A stretch of DNA of 64,000 nucleotides from Candidatus Thermoflexus tengchongensis (GTDB taxonomy: Bacteria; Chloroflexota; Anaerolineae; Thermoflexales; Thermoflexaceae). This document shows, piece by piece, positions 38,083 to 47,585 of this stretch. The position numbers were made by a program, and so were the translations under genes. Within the stretch, counting starts at the first letter, position 1. The number at the start of each line of letters is the position of its first letter. Location: positions 25,799 through 89,798 of the forward strand of contig JAEVEX010000054.1 of NCBI GenBank assembly GCA_016842085.1, in the 5' to 3' direction. The notes beneath the pieces were generated by a model that was not told where the DNA came from, ran no database searches, and worked only from the letters and a program-made list of their open reading frames with translations.

Positions 38083-38559
38083 TCAGGAAGTTCCCTCGCC
38101 CATCTGGCTCAGGAATTCCAGAAAGCCTCGAAGATCCGCCTCCAGCAACGGCTCCAGACGGAAGGCGTCCCGCCGCACCCGGGCCACGCGCTCCGGATCC
38201 AGGTCGAAGCGATAGAGGGTGCGGAACACATGTCGGAACCGCCGCAGTTCGTCCAGGAGGCGTAAGGTCTCTTCCCGGAGCACGCGAGGGCGGATCCCCT
38301 CGATTTCCCGTCCCATGCGCTCCAGAAGCAGCGCGTGCCAGCGGGTGGGGTCCGGGATCTCGTTTTCGAAGACCTCCGCGATCCGTCGGAAGATGTTCTC
38401 GCATGCGTTATAAAGGTTGTGCAGGTAATAGCCGGCTACGATGGCCTCTTTCGGATCCCGGAGATCGTCAGGGATCTCCCGCAGGGCGTTGTAAATCCGG
38501 CGGATGTGTTCCCACTCCGCCTGCAGATCCGATCGGAGCACCCGAAGGCGTTCGCTCAT
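38083..38559 (-). CDS. HepT-like protein (toxin-family partner), variant active site
   Basis: Helical protein LLDELRRFRHVFRTLYRFDLDPERV; overlaps the upstream nucleotidyltransferase by about 92 bp. Confidence 0.68.
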   Translation of the reverse strand: MSERLRVLRSDLQAEWEHIRRIYNALREIPDDLRDPKEAIVAGYYLHNLYNACENIFRRIAEVFENEIPDPTRWHALLLERMGREIEGIRPRVLREETLRLLDELRRFRHVFRTLYRFDLDPERVARVRRDAFRLEPLLEADLRGFLEFLSQMGEGTS

Positions 38560-38923
38560 AGATCAGCCTTCCTCGCTCTCGCACGCGCCGGGAGAAGGGA
38601 TCCTCCGGATCCAGCGGACGCACGTCGAAGGCCCAGCCGGGGGCCGCGGCCTCCAGCTCCCGCCAGAAATCGAACAGCCCGTGCTCATCATCCCCCTCCA
38701 CGCCCACATCGATGTCGGAATCCGGGCGGAATGCCCCGGGTCGCAGAACGGAGCCGAAGAGATAAACCCTCCGGATGCCCGGATAGCGCGGGGCGACCGC
38801 GCGGATGGCGCGTTCAGCGGCCTCCTGGGCGGCAGCACGGCGTGCCTCGGCCTCGGCCCGCCGTCGCGCCTCCCGTGCCTGCCAGCTTTCCCGGTAGCGC
38901 TCCCAGGTCGGGTTCTCCCCCAC
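38468..38923 (-). CDS. MntA-like nucleotidyltransferase
   Basis: RRVYLFGSVLRPGAFRPDSDIDVGVEG; paired with HepT-like gene. Confidence 0.78.
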   Translation of the reverse strand: MGENPTWERYRESWQAREARRRAEAEARRAAAQEAAERAIRAVAPRYPGIRRVYLFGSVLRPGAFRPDSDIDVGVEGDDEHGLFDFWRELEAAAPGWAFDVRPLDPEDPFSRRVRERGRLIYERTPSGAPIGSAGGVGTHPPDLQRPAGDP

Positions 38924-39018
38924 GCCGATTCTTCCTCCTGGACTTTCCCCTCTCCTCCCCCCTCATTGTAACACGAGCGCCAGGCGATCCAAAGACAAAA
39001 GTAGCATGATCGCTCTGG

Positions 39019-40158
39019 ATGCGGTATGTTGAATTCGAAGCCTCGTGCCTGACTTCGGGAGGGGCGATGGGGCCTGGGCATACATCCACCGGGGTTTCCG
39101 GATCGAAAGGTCACGCCCGGCCGGGGAAGATCGTGCTGTTCGGGTCGGGGGAGATCGCCCCCAGCGGACGGCGGGGTCACGCCGCTGCCATGGCGGATTT
39201 CGAGCCCCCGGTGAAGGTGGCGGTGCTGGAAACCCCCGCGGGCTTCGAGCTGAACTCCGCGCGGGTGGCCGGACGGGTGGCGGATTTCATCCGGGAGCGC
39301 CTGGGGGAGTTCCGGCCCCGCGTTCTGGTCCTCCCGGCCCGCAAGCGGGGGACCCCCTTCAGCCCGGATGATCCATATCTGGTGGCTCCATTGCTGGAGG
39401 CCGATTACATCTTCATGGGTCCGGGGAGTCCCACATATGCGATCCGGCAGCTGCAGGGGAGCGTCGCCTGGCGGTATCTTCTGGCCCGCCATCGACAGGG
39501 GGCCGCCCTCGGCCTGGCCAGCGCCGCAGCCATCGCGGTGAGCGCATGGGCGATCCCGGTCTATGAGATCTATAAGGCCGGCCATGACCCCCACTGGGTG
39601 CGAGGGCTGGACCTGTTCGGGGACTTCGGCCTGCAGCTGGCGATCGTCTCCCACTGGAACAATCAGGAGGGCGGCGAAGAAGTGGACACCAGCCGGTGCT
39701 TTATGGGCCGCGAGCGCTTTGAGGCCATGCGCCGGTTCCTCCCGCCCGAGGTGGTGATCCTGGGGATCGATGAGCACACGATGGCCGTTTTCGATTTCCA
39801 GAAGGGAACGATTGAGGTGCTGGGCCTGGGGCGGGTGACCATCGTGCGTGCGGATGGAACCCGGGAGGTGGAAGCGGGGGAGATATTCCCTATGACCTGG
39901 TTGGGGGAGATCCGGATCCCGCCGCCGGTCGAAGTGCAACCACCGCCAGGGGCGCCAGGCTTCCCCCTGCCGGTGCTCTCGCCGGAGGCTGCGGCCCTGA
40001 TCCGGGAGCGGGAGGCGGCGCGACAGCGGAAGGACTGGGCGACCGCGGATGCGTTGCGGGAGCGCCTGCGGTCGCTGGGCTATGAAGTGCAGGACACCCG
40101 GGAAGGCCCTCGCTGGCGCCCTCTGGGGGATCCCACCGCCCCCTGGCAACCTCTGTAA
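39019..40158 (+). CDS. Class I glutamine amidotransferase/S51-like domain fused to CysS/YqeB C-terminal-like tail
   Basis: [19 protein letters not shown]...[16 protein letters not shown]...[11 protein letters not shown]; tail [41 protein letters not shown]. Confidence 0.75.
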   Translation: MRYVEFEASCLTSGGAMGPGHTSTGVSGSKGHARPGKIVLFGSGEIAPSGRRGHAAAMADFEPPVKVAVLETPAGFELNSARVAGRVADFIRERLGEFRPRVLVLPARKRGTPFSPDDPYLVAPLLEADYIFMGPGSPTYAIRQLQGSVAWRYLLARHRQGAALGLASAAAIAVSAWAIPVYEIYKAGHDPHWVRGLDLFGDFGLQLAIVSHWNNQEGGEEVDTSRCFMGRERFEAMRRFLPPEVVILGIDEHTMAVFDFQKGTIEVLGLGRVTIVRADGTREVEAGEIFPMTWLGEIRIPPPVEVQPPPGAPGFPLPVLSPEAAALIREREAARQRKDWATADALRERLRSLGYEVQDTREGPRWRPLGDPTAPWQPL

Positions 40159-40324
40159 GGAGATGCCGTCGCCTCTCCTCAGGCTTCTCCGCAATGCCTA
40201 CCGGTGTTTACAGTTGCCCTCCAGATCCGGTAAGTTGAATAATGGAGTTATACGGTTGACCTCCTCACTCATCAAGCACGGGATTGCAAAATAGAGCCCG
40301 GAGAGATAACCGTGGGAGGCGCTT

Positions 40325-41014
40325 ATGGTTGGGGCGGAGGCGCCGATGCTGGTGATCACCGAAGGGCAGCTGGCCGGGCAACGCTGGCCCGTGGACCAGG
40401 AAGTCCTGCTCATCGGACGCAGCGAGACATGCGACCTGGTGTTGCCGGAGCGGCAGATCTCCCGCCAGCACGCCCGCCTCAAGCGAGAGGCCGATGGCTA
40501 TTACATTGAAGATCTGGGCAGCAAAAACGGAACCTTTGTCAACGGTCAACCGCTGATGCCCTTCACCCCTCAGCGCCTGAAGGATGGCGACGAGATCGCC
40601 CTCGCCCTGTGCGTGCGCATGCGGTTCGTCAGCGCCGAGGCCACGCTCCCCCTGGAATCCGCCCCCCTCCCTTCCATGGTCCCCGGGCTCCTGATCGATC
40701 GGGCGGCCCGTCGGGTGTGGGTGAACGGTCGGGAGGTGGATCCTCCGCTTTCCCCGGCGCAATTCCGGGCGCTGGAGCGGCTGGCGATCGCCCGGGGCGC
40801 GGTGGTCTCTCGGGATGAGCTGGTCGCTTATGTCTGGCCGGAGGAGGATCCCCGGGGGATCACGGAGCAGGCCCTGGATGCCCTCATCCGCCGCCTGCGG
40901 GAACGGCTGGCCCAGGCGGACCCGAACCGGGATTATATCCTCACGGTTCGAGGCCACGGCTTCCGGCTGGCGGATGTCTCCCTTCATCTGAAAGGGCAAC
41001 CGGAGGGGCGATGA
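40325..41014 (+). CDS. FHA domain fused to OmpR-type winged-helix DNA-binding domain
   Basis: LIGRSETCDLVLPERQISRQHARLKREADGYYIEDLGSKNGTFVNGQ then LSPAQFRALERLAIARGAVVSRDELVAYVW...ILTVRGHGFRL. Confidence 0.88.
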   Translation: MVGAEAPMLVITEGQLAGQRWPVDQEVLLIGRSETCDLVLPERQISRQHARLKREADGYYIEDLGSKNGTFVNGQPLMPFTPQRLKDGDEIALALCVRMRFVSAEATLPLESAPLPSMVPGLLIDRAARRVWVNGREVDPPLSPAQFRALERLAIARGAVVSRDELVAYVWPEEDPRGITEQALDALIRRLRERLAQADPNRDYILTVRGHGFRLADVSLHLKGQPEGR

Positions 41015-41385
41015 GCCGTCGTCTCTCCCGGCGGGCTCTGGGAGCTGCGGCGGAGGCCTTCGTAGCGGCCCAGCTCGAGACCCAGGGATATTCCATCCGG
41101 GCCCGGAACTGGCGCTCGCCCTTCGGGGAGATCGATCTGATCGTGGAAGGACAGGGATGGTTGCGCTTCATTGAGGTCCGCGCCCGGCGAACGGATCAGT
41201 TCGGCGCTCCGGAGGAGAGCCTGACCCCCCGCAAACGCCAGCGCCTGCTGCAAACGGCCCTGGCCTACCTGGGGCAACTGGAAGGACCGGAGCCATGCTG
41301 GCGGGTGGATCTGGCTGCTGTTTCGCTGGATGCTCAGGGCCGCCCGATCTCGGTCACGTTCTTTGAAAACATTCTGGAGGCGTGA
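41011..41385 (+). CDS. YraN/UPF0102 family endonuclease-like protein
   Basis: LGAAAEAFVAAQLETQGYSIRARNWRSPFGEIDLIVEGQGWLRFIEVRARR. Confidence 0.9.
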   Translation: MSRRLSRRALGAAAEAFVAAQLETQGYSIRARNWRSPFGEIDLIVEGQGWLRFIEVRARRTDQFGAPEESLTPRKRQRLLQTALAYLGQLEGPEPCWRVDLAAVSLDAQGRPISVTFFENILEA

Positions 41386-41422
41386 GCGCTCCTCTTCGCG
41401 GGGGCGACACATCGTGTTTCCC

Positions 41423-41451
41423 CTCCCTGCAGCCCTTTGGGTCCCAGGGAG
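41423..41451. terminator. Palindrome between convergent yraN and thpR
   Basis: CTCCCTG-CAGCCCTTTGGGTCC-CAGGGAG with inner CCC-TTT-GGG. Confidence 0.45.
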
Positions 41452-41509
41452 AAAGGGGAGAGGAGTCCTTCGGCCTCCCGGACTGGAGTCAGAAGGCACA
41501 GGTCCTGAT

Positions 41510-42100
41510 TCACAAGCTTCCCCGTAGAGGAAGGCGGGCAATGGGCGTGTAGATCGCTCCCTGGGGATGGAGATCGCTTCGCATCAGGGTGATCTCCGCC
41601 GCGCGCACCTCCCCCAGCCGCTCTACGGTTGTTCGTTCGATCACCTCTGCGATCCGCCGGCAATCGGCCGGGGTGGCCTCCCGGCCGACCCGCCCCAGCG
41701 TCAGATGGGGCTGGTAGGGGCGATCTTCGGGGGGATAACCCAGCTTCTGCATGCTGGACTCCACCAGACGCTGGAAGGCCGCCAGCGCCCGGGTGGGATC
41801 CGAGACCCCCACCCAGATCACCCGGGGATGTCGGAGATCCGGGAAGCAGCCGATCCCCTCCACCACAAACGTGAAGGGCCCCCGTTCCAGAGCCAGTCCC
41901 CGCAACGCCGCGACGATCTCATCCACATGGGAAGCGGGGATCATTCCCAGGAACTTCAGAGTCAGGTGAATGCTCTCCGGCCGGACCCATCGGATGGGCA
42001 GGTCCCGGAGCTCCCGGCGCAGGCGGTCCTGCACCTCGGCCAGGCGTTTCTGAATCTCGGGGGGCAGCTCGACGGCGATGAAGGCGCGCACGGCGACCAT
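41510..42100 (-). CDS. thpR: RNA 2',3'-cyclic phosphodiesterase
   Basis: RAFIAVELPPEIQKRLAEVQ...SIHLTLKFLG...YQPHLTLGRV (two HxT motifs). Confidence 0.92.
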   Translation of the reverse strand: MVAVRAFIAVELPPEIQKRLAEVQDRLRRELRDLPIRWVRPESIHLTLKFLGMIPASHVDEIVAALRGLALERGPFTFVVEGIGCFPDLRHPRVIWVGVSDPTRALAAFQRLVESSMQKLGYPPEDRPYQPHLTLGRVGREATPADCRRIAEVIERTTVERLGEVRAAEITLMRSDLHPQGAIYTPIARLPLRGSL

Positions 42101-42127
42101 CCCCAAACCCTCCTCTTTAAGGAAAAG

Positions 42128-42163
42128 GCGATGGTGGTGCGGCTCCCTCCGCACCACCATCGC
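42128..42163 (-). terminator. Perfect 15-bp hairpin GCGATGGTGGTGCGG-CTCCCT-CCGCACCACCATCGC
   Basis: Lies downstream of the 42248-43060 gene on the minus strand; minus-strand continuation is CTTTTCCTT. Confidence 0.6.
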
Positions 42164-42247
42164 GCCCACTCTCCCTTCTATTTTATCTGATCCGGGCCGG
42201 TGCCGCTGAGCCCGGATCGGGAGGCGCAGGGATTTTCCACAGGATAT

Positions 42248-43060
42248 TTACCTGTCCGGCACCCGTTCAGGGGGCGGGAGGAAAAACCGCCTGGGGGCCA
42301 GATGGATGATCTCCACCCGCCTCAACATCAGCGCCTGGCTCTCGCGAACCGCCAGAAAGCCGCTGGAGATGCCGGCGACCAGATCCAGGCTCAGGAACTG
42401 ATTGTCGATCCAGGCGACGAAACCCAGGGGGCCCGCCGGGGCGAACGGCGCGCGGTGAATTTCCTCCTCATCCACCTCAAAGAGAACCTCCCCATGCCCC
42501 CATTGGATACTGTATCGATGCCACCGGGTCAGATCCATCGGGATCAGGCGCTGCGAGACCATAATCCAGCGCCGGCTGGCCGTCAGCATCGCCCGGGCCA
42601 GCGCGGGTTGATCGAGAAGACGCTGGAGCCTCCGGATCAGGGGAGCCGGCCATGGGATGCGTAGCCCGCCCGGGCTGCGCCAGACCATGGCCAGCCATCC
42701 CCGACCGGGATCCGAAGGTTCGAGCGCCACGCGGGAGGGGGGCGAGGCGAAAAAGAACCACACGGCGGAAGGCAACCCGGCGGCCGTCCCGGGCGGTGCC
42801 CCGGCGTTCCAGAATCCAAACCCGGCGGTTCCCACCAGCGCTTCCGCCGGATGAGAGAAGCGAGCCTCGATGAGGAGCCGCACTGGAGGCCGCCAGATGA
42901 AATCCGTGCCTCCGTAATCATCGATCTGGGCATCCGCGTAACGATCCCCCGGGTTGGGGAGCAGCGTGAGCCGCAATCCCTCGGTGTCCTCCGCCACCTC
43001 TGCCGCCCCCAGCGTCATGCGCACCCATGGCCGATCGGATGGCACCAGCTGCAGACGCAT
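42248..43060 (-). CDS. Hypothetical protein, possibly concanavalin A-like fold
   Basis: Long ORF with consistent coding character; GFGFWNAG...WHRYSIQW...VLFEVDEEEIH pattern. Confidence 0.55.
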   Translation of the reverse strand: MRLQLVPSDRPWVRMTLGAAEVAEDTEGLRLTLLPNPGDRYADAQIDDYGGTDFIWRPPVRLLIEARFSHPAEALVGTAGFGFWNAGAPPGTAAGLPSAVWFFFASPPSRVALEPSDPGRGWLAMVWRSPGGLRIPWPAPLIRRLQRLLDQPALARAMLTASRRWIMVSQRLIPMDLTRWHRYSIQWGHGEVLFEVDEEEIHRAPFAPAGPLGFVAWIDNQFLSLDLVAGISSGFLAVRESQALMLRRVEIIHLAPRRFFLPPPERVPDR

Positions 43061-43098
43061 ACTGAGAGTGACCTCTCAACCGTAACTGGGGGAATCCA

Positions 43099-44271
43099 CT
43101 AAGGCCGCTCCGAAAGGACCGCGATGCCGGGCAGCGTGCGGCCTTCCAGAAACTCCAGGCTGGCCCCTCCGCCGGTTGAGATATGGGTGATGCGATCAGC
43201 CACCCCTGCCGCGTGGACGGCCGCCACCGAGTCGCCGCCGCCCACGATGCTCGTCGCCCCGCTATCCGCGATCGCGCGGGCGATGGCGAAGGTCCCCTCC
43301 GCGAAACGGGGGAACTCGAAGACCCCCATCGGGCCGTTCCACACGATGAAGGCGGCGCGCCGGATCTCCTCCGCGTATCGGGCCACGGTCTGCGGGCCGA
43401 TATCCAGGATGCGCCAGCCGGCCGGCACCCGATCGATCGGCACCACCCGGGCCTGCGCGTCGGGGGCGAAGGCGTCGGCGATCACCACGTCCACGGGCAG
43501 CCACAGGCGATCCCCGCCCCGCGCCAGCAGCTGGCGCGCCGTCTCCAGGGCCTCCTCTTCCACCAGGGAATCCCCCACCTCATACCCCTGGGCCTTCAGA
43601 AACGTGTTGGCCATCCCCCCGCCGATGAGCACCCGATCCGCCCGGGCCAGGAGGCTCTCGATCACCCCGATCTTGTCGGAGATCTTGGCTCCGCCGAGGA
43701 TGGCCACGAAGGGCCGCCCCGGGTTCGTCAGGGCCTGGCTCAGATAGCGGATCTCTTTCTCCATCAGGAAGCCGGCCACCACCGGGATGAACCGGGCGAT
43801 GGCCTCCACCGAGGCATGGGCTCGATGGGCTGCGCCGAAGGCGTCGTTCACACAGAGATCGCCCAGCCGGGCCAGCTGCCGGGCGAACTCGGGATCATTC
43901 TTTTCCTCTTCGGGGTGGAATCGGAGATTCTCCAGCAACAGGACCTGACCGGGCTGAAGGGCCGCAGCCATGGCCTCGACCTCCGGCCCTACGCAGTCGG
44001 GGGCCATCTGGACGGGTCGGCCCAGCAGCTCGCTCAGGCGCTCCGCCACCGGCTTCAGGCTGAAAGCCGGATCCGGCTTCTTCGGGCGGCCCAGATGGGA
44101 CATCACGATGAGGGCCGCTCCCTGATCCAGGAGATACTGGAGCGTGGGCAGCGTGGCCCGGATGCGGGTGTCATCCGTCACCCGGCCTTCGGCGATAGGG
44201 ACATTGAAATCCACCCGGACCAGCACCCGGCGACCGCGGACGTCCACATCGCGCACGGTCATCTTGTTCAT
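43099..44271 (-). CDS. pgk: Phosphoglycerate kinase
   Basis: [26 protein letters not shown]...[11 protein letters not shown]-type motif...[10 protein letters not shown]. Confidence 0.97.
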   Translation of the reverse strand: MNKMTVRDVDVRGRRVLVRVDFNVPIAEGRVTDDTRIRATLPTLQYLLDQGAALIVMSHLGRPKKPDPAFSLKPVAERLSELLGRPVQMAPDCVGPEVEAMAAALQPGQVLLLENLRFHPEEEKNDPEFARQLARLGDLCVNDAFGAAHRAHASVEAIARFIPVVAGFLMEKEIRYLSQALTNPGRPFVAILGGAKISDKIGVIESLLARADRVLIGGGMANTFLKAQGYEVGDSLVEEEALETARQLLARGGDRLWLPVDVVIADAFAPDAQARVVPIDRVPAGWRILDIGPQTVARYAEEIRRAAFIVWNGPMGVFEFPRFAEGTFAIARAIADSGATSIVGGGDSVAAVHAAGVADRITHISTGGGASLEFLEGRTLPGIAVLSERP

Positions 44272-44550
44272 CGATGCCCTCCTGTCTTGAATTCGCCAGG
44301 ACTTGCGCAGTCGGGCTCCGATCGGGGAGACGAGATGAGCCTTCCCCTCTGAATTCCATGGCGAGAGGCGCCATGCTGCTCAGACTGACTCCCGTTCATT
44401 TTAAAACGGATTGCGGAGCGATCGGGATGATCCATGCCAGGATAGAAAGCTGATGAAAGTTACATAGAGATACGGTGGCTTTTCCATCGCGTAACCCATC
44501 CCTGCTCCCCGGGGAATGCTGAAACCTTGAGCCTCGACGCTCCTGTTTCA

Positions 44551-44573
44551 TGAGCGCATCTTCTATGCGCTCA
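44551..44573. repeat. Hairpin TGAGCGCAT-CTTCT-ATGCGCTCA
   Basis: 9-bp perfect stem in the ~550-bp pgk-gltA intergenic region. Confidence 0.5.
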
Positions 44574-44820
44574 CCTGCCTCTGAAAGATCCTTTGTTCTT
44601 GCCTTCCTGCTGATCCCAGGTTAAGATTTGGAGTGAAGGGTCGAATTTCCAGGAGCATGAAGGATTGAAGCAGCGAGGGGAAGTTGGGGAGCTGGAGCAG
44701 GCCAGGCGACTGGGCTCCTCCACCAGGGGGCCGGCGATACGGGGCTGAATACGGCTTGAACGTGAAGGGGGGGAGGCAGCGACGCCAGGGATTCTATCTT
44801 TCAACCTTCCGGAGGTTGCC

Positions 44821-46011
44821 ATGACCACCACTGTGACCCCCCAGGAAGTGAAATATATCGGGAAGCCGGGCGAGGTTTCCTTCGCCAAGGGCCTGGAAGG
44901 CGTGATCGTGGCGGAGTCGGTGAAAAGCTATGTGGATGGGATCGCGGGCCGCCTGATCTACCACGGGATCCCCATCGAAGTCCTGGCCGAGAAGTCCACC
45001 TTTGAGGAGACCGCTTTCCTCCTCCTTTACGATAAGCTCCCCACTGAGGACGAGCTGGATGTCTACAAGATGCGCCTCCGGCAGTATCGGGAGATCCCCG
45101 ATGAGGTTTACGACTTCATCTCCCGCGCCGGGCGCCGGTATAACTTCCACCCGATGTCGGTGCTGCGCACGGCCATCTCGATGCTGGCGGCCTTTGACGA
45201 CTCCGCGGAAGAGGATACGATGATCGCCCACGAACGGGAGGCCATCAAGCTGACGTCCCGCATCGCCACAGTGGTGGCCGCCATCGGCCGCGCCCGCAAG
45301 GGTCTCCCGCCGGTCCACCCCCGCCCGGATCTCAGCCACGCCGCCAACTTCCTTTATATGCTGTTTGGCGAGGAACCGGATCCCTTCTACGCGCGGGTGA
45401 TGGATGTGATCCTGATCCTCCATGCGGACCATGAGTGCAATGCGTCGACCTTCACGGTGCGGGCGATCACTTCCACTCTGAGTGACATGTATTCCGCCGT
45501 GGTGGGCGGGATCGCGGCGCTGAAGGGGCCGCTGCATGGCGGGGCGAACGAGGAAGTGATGCACATGCTCCATGAGATCGGCGATGTGGAGAACGCGGAG
45601 GCCTGGGTGCTTCGCGCTCTGGCTCGCAAGAAGAAGATCCCCGGCTTCGGCCATCGCGTCTACAAGACCTATGATCCCCGGGCGCACATCCTCAAGCAGT
45701 ATGCCCTCGAGGTCACCCGGCGGGCCGGCACGGAGAAGTGGCTGCGGATGGCGGAGGTGATCGAACGGGTGATGATCGAGCGCCTGGGTCAGAAAGGCAT
45801 CCAGCCCAATGTGGATTTCTACTCCGGGATCGTGATGGCCTCCATGGGCATCGAGACGGCTCTCTTCACCCCCATCTTCGCCGTGGGCCGCATCGCCGGA
45901 TGGGTCGCCCATGCCCTCGAGCAGCGCAAGGACAACCGGATCTACCGGCCGCGCTTCTTCTATGTGGGGCCGGAGCACATGGAATACATCCCGATCGAGG
46001 AGCGCGGCTGA
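44821..46011 (+). CDS. gltA: Citrate synthase
   Basis: GRLIYHGIPIEVLAEKSTFEETAFLLL...LHADHECNASTFTVR...PLHGGANEEVM...GFGHRVYKTYDPRA. Confidence 0.95.
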   Translation: MTTTVTPQEVKYIGKPGEVSFAKGLEGVIVAESVKSYVDGIAGRLIYHGIPIEVLAEKSTFEETAFLLLYDKLPTEDELDVYKMRLRQYREIPDEVYDFISRAGRRYNFHPMSVLRTAISMLAAFDDSAEEDTMIAHEREAIKLTSRIATVVAAIGRARKGLPPVHPRPDLSHAANFLYMLFGEEPDPFYARVMDVILILHADHECNASTFTVRAITSTLSDMYSAVVGGIAALKGPLHGGANEEVMHMLHEIGDVENAEAWVLRALARKKKIPGFGHRVYKTYDPRAHILKQYALEVTRRAGTEKWLRMAEVIERVMIERLGQKGIQPNVDFYSGIVMASMGIETALFTPIFAVGRIAGWVAHALEQRKDNRIYRPRFFYVGPEHMEYIPIEERG

Positions 46012-46095
46012 GCGGAACCCCCGGGAGGGGATTTCAGGATCCGCTGGAGGCCTCTGGGGAGTTGACGGGATCCTCAGGAGAGGGGGTTAATATGC

Positions 46096-46124
46096 GGCGC
46101 GGCGGGGAACTTCCCCGCCGCGCC
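46096..46124 (+). terminator. Intrinsic terminator-like hairpin between gltA and the convergent SBP gene
   Basis: GGCGCGGCGGGG-AACTT-CCCCGCCGCGCC then GGTTGTTTTC. Confidence 0.65.
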
Positions 46125-46166
46125 GGTTGTTTTCATGGACGCCATCGGCCGGGATCGGGTTGCCGC

Positions 46167-47444
46167 TTACTTGCACATCTTGTTCTCCACGCAGGCCTTC
46201 TGGAGGGCCTCCATCGCCGCCTTCGCATCGCGGTTGGTCACGAAGTTGAAGATGATGTCGTTGAAGGCCGTCGCGAAGCCCTCCGGAGCGGCCGATCCAT
46301 GGACCTCGCTGGGGATCAGCTGGTCCCGGGCGAAATCATCCATGGAGGACTGGAGGTAGACATCGAACTTCGTCCGATCGCAATCCAGGCGGGCACAGAT
46401 GGAGCCCTTCTTCGGGTTGAAGGCCTCCTGGCCCTCCTTCGAACCGCACACCTTGAGCCAGGCAATGGCCTGCTCCCGATGCGGTGCCTTCTTGGGCAGA
46501 CCGAAGGTGTCCGTCACCACCATAAAGAGCCCCTTGTTGTTCGGGGCCGGAACCCATCCGTAGTCCACGCCCGGCTTGGCCCCCTTGGAGAGGAAATACC
46601 CGTGGGACCAGTCCCCCATCACGGTCATGGCCGCCTTGCCGTCCAGGACCAGCTGGGTGGCCGAGTCCCAGGTGTGGGCGGCGTGGTCCTCGTTGACGTA
46701 ATCCAGCATTCGCCCGAAGATCTCAAAGGCCTTCGCCACATCCGGGCCCGTCCACGGCGTCTGGCCATTCCACAGGCCACGGTATTTCTCCGCGCCCAGG
46801 ACCCCCGCCAGGACGGTCTCAAAGAGGTGGGCGGCTTCCCACTTCAGCTTGTCGCCCAGGGCCAGGGGAGTTACCCCCTTCGCCTTGAGGGCCTCAGCAA
46901 CCTGGAAGAATTCATCGAAGGTGGTGGGAGGCTGCAGGCCGTATTGATCGAAGATCTTCTTGTTATACCAGAGGACATTGCCCCGATGGACGTTGACGGG
47001 GACGGAGTAGATCTTCCCCTCATAGCTGACCAGATCGATCAGCTGCTTGGGGAATTTATCCATCCATCCCTCGCTCTTCCAGAGATCGGTGATGTCCTCC
47101 ATGTAGCCGGTCTTCACCCAGGTGTCGATCAGCTCCGCCCCGCCATGGACCTGGAAGGAATCCGGCGGGTCGCCACCCAGCATGCGGGTCTTCAGGACCG
47201 CTTTGGCCTGGGCGCCAGCTCCGCCAGCGACGGTGGCGTTGATGATCTCCACCCCCGGGTATTTCTGGCGGTAAACCGCGAACATCGCCTCCAGCCCTTC
47301 TGCCTCTCCGCCGGCTGTCCACCAGGAGAAGATCTCCAGCTTCTTCGCCGGGGCGGGCGTGGCGGGCTGGGCGCAGGCGGCCAGGAGCAAAGCGGGGATC
47401 AGGAGCAGGGCCACCAGAAGGAACCATCGCCGTTGGGTCATCAT
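46167..47444 (-). CDS. ABC transporter sugar substrate-binding lipoprotein (family 1)
   Basis: Lipobox LLAACAQP; LEIFSWWTAGGEAEGLEAMFAVYRQKYPGVEIINATVAGGAG. Confidence 0.92.
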   Translation of the reverse strand: MMTQRRWFLLVALLLIPALLLAACAQPATPAPAKKLEIFSWWTAGGEAEGLEAMFAVYRQKYPGVEIINATVAGGAGAQAKAVLKTRMLGGDPPDSFQVHGGAELIDTWVKTGYMEDITDLWKSEGWMDKFPKQLIDLVSYEGKIYSVPVNVHRGNVLWYNKKIFDQYGLQPPTTFDEFFQVAEALKAKGVTPLALGDKLKWEAAHLFETVLAGVLGAEKYRGLWNGQTPWTGPDVAKAFEIFGRMLDYVNEDHAAHTWDSATQLVLDGKAAMTVMGDWSHGYFLSKGAKPGVDYGWVPAPNNKGLFMVVTDTFGLPKKAPHREQAIAWLKVCGSKEGQEAFNPKKGSICARLDCDRTKFDVYLQSSMDDFARDQLIPSEVHGSAAPEGFATAFNDIIFNFVTNRDAKAAMEALQKACVENKMCK

Positions 47445-47585
47445 CGTCCACCTCCCTTATCACAGCGGGCGGACATGCGGGTTAGACAGGGGGAAGGCCG
47501 ATGGCGTCCCGGTTCATGAAACGTTTCTATTTCGTATTGTAAGAAGATCCACTGGCCTGTCAAGCGTTTTCCGATCCCCAGGGGA

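Noticed and set aside
44440-44500. Possible hammerhead-like core (CTGATGA)
   Set aside because: No matching CGAAA segment and stems; chance match.
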